Source: Deltaproteobacteria bacterium (GTDB taxonomy: Bacteria; Desulfobacterota; Desulfarculia; Adiutricales; Adiutricaceae). Taken from it: a stretch of 7,282 nucleotides of DNA. Positions 3,684-7,282 of the stretch are shown here, piece by piece. The position numbers were made by a program, and so were the translations under genes. The DNA is taken from NCBI GenBank assembly GCA_031277995.1, contig JAITLH010000084.1, positions 1-7,282 on the forward strand, read 5' to 3'. Numbering within the stretch: position 1 is the first letter of the stretch; the number at the start of each line of letters is the position of its first letter. Below the pieces are notes generated by a model. It was given only the letters and a program-made list of their open reading frames with translations. It had not been told where the DNA came from and made no database searches.

Positions 3684-6680
3684 ATGACCAGCTTTAAACA
3701 AGCGAAGGCCCAAGGCCCGGAGCGCCTTCCCACCAAAAAACGAAATCGCTTGCTCGCTTTCATTTTGGTTGGGCTATTCGCCTTGTGTCTCTGGTTTGGT
3801 CTGCAAACCGGCGATAGGTCTGGGAGCCAAGGAGGGGATCTCAATCTAATGGACGATCTCTTAACCGTTGGCCAAGCGAAAGGGGAGCGCCGACAAAATA
3901 CTTCCCTTTGGCCGCAATCCCTTGACGATGGGCCCTTGGCCCAAAACCAAACCGATGATCCGGCCTTGCGAGAAAAGGGCTTTTGGGACGTCGGGAAGTC
4001 CAAGGCGGCTTTTGACGGGGGCGAATTAAGAGAGCCGGAGCTAGGAGAGTCGGATCTTGGATTTTTCGAAACCTTCTTTCCCGATCCGGGGAATTTAAGC
4101 CCAGGGGCTTTAAGCGACTTTGGGCCAAGCCCGGGAGCGGCCGGGTCCGATGGGCCCTTAATCCCAGGTAACGAAAAAACCGACCAAGGCCAGTTGGCCG
4201 CTTTAAGCGAAAACCCAGAGGTTTCAAATGACCCCAACGATAAAAAGTCAGGGCCACCCGATCCGGTTTCCCCGGCCGATGGCCCAAGCTTAGGAAACCA
4301 AGAAAGTTTGGGGAGTTTAGAAAGTCTAGGGAGTCCGGACAGCCAAGAAAGGCTAGAAAGCCATGAAAGCCAAAAGACCCTAGAAAACCTGGCCGCGAAA
4401 GGGGAGGGACAAACAAGCGAACCCAATAGCGGTTCCGCGAAAGCTTTGGCCCTCCCTGGCCAGGATAAAAACCATGGCCAAACGGAGCCGGGGGATCTTG
4501 GCGGCGAAAAGGTAAAAAGCCCCTCCCAAACCGGCACGGCGGGCCAAGGCCAAGGGGCTTCAAATAGCCTCCAAAACCTAGCCGCCCAAGACTTAACCTC
4601 AAAAGATTTAAACGCCAAGGATAGCCAAGTCAGCCAAGGCCCAAAAGATCCCTTAAGCGAAAAGCTTTTGGAGAACGCCCAAAAGGAGGCCGGGGAGAGT
4701 TACGCCACTAACCCCGAAGGCCAAGCCAAGGAACCTGACGCTTCCAAGGACCGTCCCCGGGATCAAGCCTCCGGTAACGGCCATGTTGAAACCGGCCAGC
4801 CATCGATGGAGAGCGCGAAAAGTTTAGACGAGATTAGACAATCGCTGGCCTTAGCGGCGGCCCAAGACGAACCGGCCAAGGCCTTGGCGGCCAACGGGGA
4901 ATCTTTAAATTCCTTACCCGACGCGGCCAAAACCGGAGGGCTGCCAAACGATCCCTTAACCCGGGAGGCCAAGAAAAGCGCGGTCAAGCCAGAAAACCCC
5001 CCAAACGATAAAGCCGATCCTAAAGGCTTAAACGGCTCCGGGGAAAAAGCGCTTCCTAACGGTTCACCTAAAACCGATAACCCCACGGGACCCGGCGATG
5101 GTTTGGACCAAAGCTTGGTAGCCAATAAGGACGCCCAAAAGGGCGATGGCGCGGCCGCTTCCAAAAAATCCGAAAACGATCAAGGCGCCTTGGCCAGTGA
5201 AAAGGCCGACAAAACGGATCCGCCCAAAGACGACGGGATCGTTAAAGCGCCTGACCAATTGGCCAATCGAGTGGACGGCCAAAAAGACGCCTCGAATAAA
5301 GCCAACGGGGACAATCAAATAGTCGCCTCCAATCAAATTGACCCTTCCGGCCAAAAAGACGCCTCGAACCAAACCAAGGGGGCCAACCAAAATGGGCCCG
5401 CCAAAGACGGTAACCGGGAATCATCCGCGGCCGCTAAAGACCGGGAGCCAATCAAAACTGACGAAATGCCTGGGGAGGCAGTGGGGGGGTCAAAGGGCGT
5501 GGCGGAAAATGACCAAGGCAATCGGGTTGCCGGGGCCATTAAAAGCGAATCGGATACGCTGGCCACGTCCTTTGACCCAAATTTCCAGACCGATCCCTTA
5601 AACCAAGGGTTAAGCCCAGATGGGGAAAGCTCCCTTTCCGGAAACGATCGAAGCGCTAAACCCTCCGATGGTCCCTTGGCTTCGGGGCCAAAGGAACGCC
5701 CGGGCAAGTCACGGGAAGGGCCCAAAGACGAAGCCCTGGAAAGCCTGGAAGGCTTGGAGGGTTTGGCCGGCCTGGAAGGGCTAGAGGATCTTGAGGAACT
5801 TAATGATCCCGAGGATCCGGAGGACTTCTATGAGCTTGAGGCGGTAAACGAGGAAAGGCGTTTGGCCTATGAGCGATCTTTGGAAATCCTTTTACCGACC
5901 ACGCCCGAGGAAGTCAGGGCGTATCGAAAAAGTCTGGACGAGAGGGAAGAAGCTTTGTCGGACGGAGCCCCGTTGGCCATGCGCTCCAGGACGGAAAGGG
6001 TCAGGTTGGAACCGGGCTTTAAGCCGCCTTTGGTTGAACTAAGCCCGAATCTCGTAACCGCCTTGGTTTTTACCGATTCGACCGGCAGTCCTTGGCCGGT
6101 CGCGGCCACGGTATTGGGAAGCGGGGCCATGTTTTCGGTCGAGCTTTTGGAAGGGGAGGGGTCAAACCAGATTATCGTGGCCCCCCTTTCCAACCACGGC
6201 CATTCAAACTTGGTGGTTAGTTTAAAGGGCAAAGACATTCCCCTCATGGCCAGGCTAAGTACCACCTCGGCGGTTAAGGATGACCGGGAGCTTGATGGCC
6301 TGATTATCTTCCAGGTCCAAGAAACCGGCCCCATGGCCCAACCCCTTCCGGGACTTGCGCCCAAACCCACGGTCTTGGTCGATAACCTTCTCTACGAGCT
6401 CTTGGATGGCATCACCCCAAAGGGCGCCAAACACATAGGAGCCGTCCCGGCCCTGGAGGGTGAGAGTTTTACCCAGGTGGGTTCCAACTTATACCTTAGA
6501 AGCTCCAGGACCGTATTGTGGCCACTGGTCCAGGCCAAGGTTTATGGGCCAGGGGGAATAATCGTCTACGAACTGCCCTTGGTCACCTCGGTCGTCCTAA
6601 ACGATTTGGAAGAAACGCAGACCGTGATTCTCGAAGGCGTGGAAATAGACCGCGTCGTTGGGCAAGAGTTTGGGCCTTAA
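3684..6680 (+). CDS. dotH: DotH/IcmK-like type IVB secretion core protein with a giant low-complexity N-terminal extension
   Basis: This 998-residue protein combines three parts. Residues 1-22 are basic and precede a hydrophobic segment (about 23-40) that has no clear signal peptidase or lipobox site, so it may be an uncleaved anchor. Residues about 44-710 are hydrophilic and low-complexity, rich in G, S, N, Q, D, E, K, P and A with few aromatics, including a doubled 24-residue unit with GQKDASN and a Leu-Glu-Gly run (684-706). Residues about 710-998 are the DotH/IcmK core: a helical ILLPTTPEEVRAYRKSLDE (735-753), then LVTALVFTDSTGSPWP (790-805) and APLSNHGHSNLVVSLKG (833-849), the hallmark segments of the family (TraN in IncI plasmids). 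Known DotH is about 360 residues and belongs to the outer-membrane core complex of Dot/Icm machines, entering the periplasm by a signal peptide. The dotG-like gene follows on the same strand. Family assignment is by recalled motifs; the role of the extension is unknown. Confidence 0.88.
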   Translation: MTSFKQAKAQGPERLPTKKRNRLLAFILVGLFALCLWFGLQTGDRSGSQGGDLNLMDDLLTVGQAKGERRQNTSLWPQSLDDGPLAQNQTDDPALREKGFWDVGKSKAAFDGGELREPELGESDLGFFETFFPDPGNLSPGALSDFGPSPGAAGSDGPLIPGNEKTDQGQLAALSENPEVSNDPNDKKSGPPDPVSPADGPSLGNQESLGSLESLGSPDSQERLESHESQKTLENLAAKGEGQTSEPNSGSAKALALPGQDKNHGQTEPGDLGGEKVKSPSQTGTAGQGQGASNSLQNLAAQDLTSKDLNAKDSQVSQGPKDPLSEKLLENAQKEAGESYATNPEGQAKEPDASKDRPRDQASGNGHVETGQPSMESAKSLDEIRQSLALAAAQDEPAKALAANGESLNSLPDAAKTGGLPNDPLTREAKKSAVKPENPPNDKADPKGLNGSGEKALPNGSPKTDNPTGPGDGLDQSLVANKDAQKGDGAAASKKSENDQGALASEKADKTDPPKDDGIVKAPDQLANRVDGQKDASNKANGDNQIVASNQIDPSGQKDASNQTKGANQNGPAKDGNRESSAAAKDREPIKTDEMPGEAVGGSKGVAENDQGNRVAGAIKSESDTLATSFDPNFQTDPLNQGLSPDGESSLSGNDRSAKPSDGPLASGPKERPGKSREGPKDEALESLEGLEGLAGLEGLEDLEELNDPEDPEDFYELEAVNEERRLAYERSLEILLPTTPEEVRAYRKSLDEREEALSDGAPLAMRSRTERVRLEPGFKPPLVELSPNLVTALVFTDSTGSPWPVAATVLGSGAMFSVELLEGEGSNQIIVAPLSNHGHSNLVVSLKGKDIPLMARLSTTSAVKDDRELDGLIIFQVQETGPMAQPLPGLAPKPTVLVDNLLYELLDGITPKGAKHIGAVPALEGESFTQVGSNLYLRSSRTVLWPLVQAKVYGPGGIIVYELPLVTSVVLNDLEETQTVILEGVEIDRVVGQEFGP
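5277..5368 (+). repeat. In-frame 72 bp (24-residue) repeat inside dotH
   Basis: The 20-mer GGCCAAAAAGACGCCTCGAA occurs at 5277-5296 and again at 5349-5368, exactly 72 bp apart, giving two GQKDASN units in the Asn/Gln-rich part of the disordered region. Similar shorter echoes (ASNQ, NQ, KDG) surround it. This looks like growth of the linker by slippage or unequal recombination. Confidence 0.7.
5733..5830 (+). repeat. Leu-Glu-Gly repeat run before the DotH core
   Basis: Codons from A684 on encode repeated LEGLEG/LEDLEEL units, followed by the acidic stretch NDPEDPEDFYELE, just before the folded core begins. The Leu every third residue does not fit a heptad coiled coil, so it is probably a short acidic linker or helix. 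Confidence 0.6.
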
Positions 6681-6817
6681 CCCAGGCTTGGAAGTTTGGC
6701 TTATGCCAGCGATTGGCCAGGTCATTTGGCCAAAAAACCAGACGGGCTCAAAAAAGGTTTAGCCAGGTCCGGTTGCCAATAACCTTGGGTGGAAAAGTAT
6801 TTAAGGCAAGAAAACCA

Positions 6818-6870
6818 AGCGCCCAGGACGGGCCAAGAAGGTTATGGGCAAGGCCGGTTTTTTGGGCGCT
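6818..6870 (+). repeat. Inverted repeat in the dotH-dotG gap
   Basis: AGCGCCCA (6818-6825) and TGGGCGCT (6863-6870) are exact complements 37 nt apart, and T6 precedes the second arm. It is the only notable structure in the 237 bp gap 6681-6917, which otherwise shows no gene. The long loop makes a terminator unlikely; it could slow or separate expression of the two genes. Confidence 0.3.
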
Positions 6871-6917
6871 AAAACCCCATCGGCTCGCCACGGGAGTGAA
6901 AGGATTTAGTGAACGCG

Positions 6918-7282
6918 ATGAAGAAAAGCTCTCTGATTAAAAACATATCCTTACCCAGGGCTTGGATTTTGGCCCTGGGGGCCATGGTCGTGGTTTTCAT
7001 ACTTTACTTAATCGTGAAGGTCTTTTTCCTGGGCCAGAGTCAGGAGAGCGATTTGTCCAAGGCCGATAACCTCACTCCCAGAAACGTGGAAGGATCCATG
7101 GGCGGCCCCGGGACTCCGGAATATAACGGCTTAATCGAAGAACTCAATAGGAGCTCGGCCCAAAAGGCCAGGGAAAAAGGCGAATCGTTCGTCGATACCC
7201 CCATAGGGCAGTCCCGGGAGGTTAAAAAAGAAAGGCCGGAGACCAAAGCGACGGAACAATCCCGGGTAACCATGGCTCCCCA
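6918..7282 (+). CDS. dotG: DotG/IcmE-like type IVB secretion protein, N-terminal part (cut by window end)
   Basis: The frame stays open for 121 codons to the window edge. It begins MKKSS, has a strong transmembrane helix at about 16-38, then a periplasmic segment VEGSMGGPGTPEYNGLIEEL (57-76) continuing into NRSSAQKAREKGESFVDTP (77-95). That pattern, a helix followed by a short linker, P-E-Y, and an amphipathic stretch ending in a G-x-S motif, is what I recall for the N terminus of DotG/IcmE (TraO of IncI plasmids). DotG is anchored in the inner membrane and reaches the outer-membrane complex with a VirB10-like C-terminal domain, which would lie beyond this window. Its place right after dotH matches known icmK-icmE order. 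The start is uncertain: AAAGGA (6899-6904) is 13 nt from ATG 6918 and 4 nt from an in-frame GTG at 6909, which would add three residues. Confidence 0.8.
   Translation, partial: MKKSSLIKNISLPRAWILALGAMVVVFILYLIVKVFFLGQSQESDLSKADNLTPRNVEGSMGGPGTPEYNGLIEELNRSSAQKAREKGESFVDTPIGQSREVKKERPETKATEQSRVTMAP

Noticed and set aside
3677..4618. Long minus-strand frames opposite dotH (also 3841-4602, 4763-5164, 5064-5390, 5333-5725, 5867-6370)
   Set aside because: They mirror the biased, low-complexity dotH codons, which lack stops in other frames. Their products are Leu/Pro/Gly-rich without any domain.
6518..6940. 140-codon plus-strand frame overlapping the end of dotH and the start of dotG
   Set aside because: It overlaps the conserved DotH C terminus and the DotG start in another frame, is rich in Arg and Trp, and matches no family.

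Overview
The window looks like bacterial accessory DNA: two protein-coding ends around a 2.6 kb gene-free, repeat-rich middle. The right side carries a homologue of DotH/IcmK (TraN of IncI plasmids) followed by the start of a DotG/IcmE (TraO) homologue, in the order found in type IVB (Dot/Icm-type) secretion and conjugation systems. This points to a Gram-negative, double-membraned bacterium or a mobile element within one. Base composition is intermediate. Nothing here fixes the taxon: a Legionella-like gammaproteobacterium is not favoured by the sequence style, and a deltaproteobacterial-type host is possible, but that is a guess.

Layout. 1-89: intergenic, with a terminator-like hairpin. 90-1067 (minus): an NAD-type ornithine cyclodeaminase/mu-crystallin family enzyme with a TTG start and a good ribosome binding site. 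1068-3670: no convincing gene. This stretch holds two direct copies of a ~560 bp AT-rich repeat (1559-2118 and 2727-3287, about 92% identical by hand alignment). Between them is a GC-richer spacer with a second repeat pair (55 bp, 114 bp apart, each leading into a GC-rich hairpin) and several long palindromes. Each 560 bp copy ends at its right edge in a promoter-like pair pointing right, so the second copy could drive the secretion genes. 3684-6680 (plus): a 998-residue DotH/IcmK-like protein. 6681-6917: a 237 bp gap. 6918-7282 (plus): the first 121 codons of a DotG/IcmE-like protein, cut by the window end.

How the genes may work together. In known type IVB systems DotH sits in the outer-membrane core and DotG spans the periplasm from an inner-membrane helix. 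Here the DotH-like protein is nearly three times the usual size. It has an N-terminal hydrophobic segment, then about 660 residues of low-complexity, hydrophilic, probably disordered sequence, and only then a ~290-residue DotH core. If the hydrophobic segment is not cleaved, this protein could itself bridge the two membranes. That architecture is the most unusual thing in the window. The minus-strand enzyme is divergently transcribed and has no visible link to secretion.
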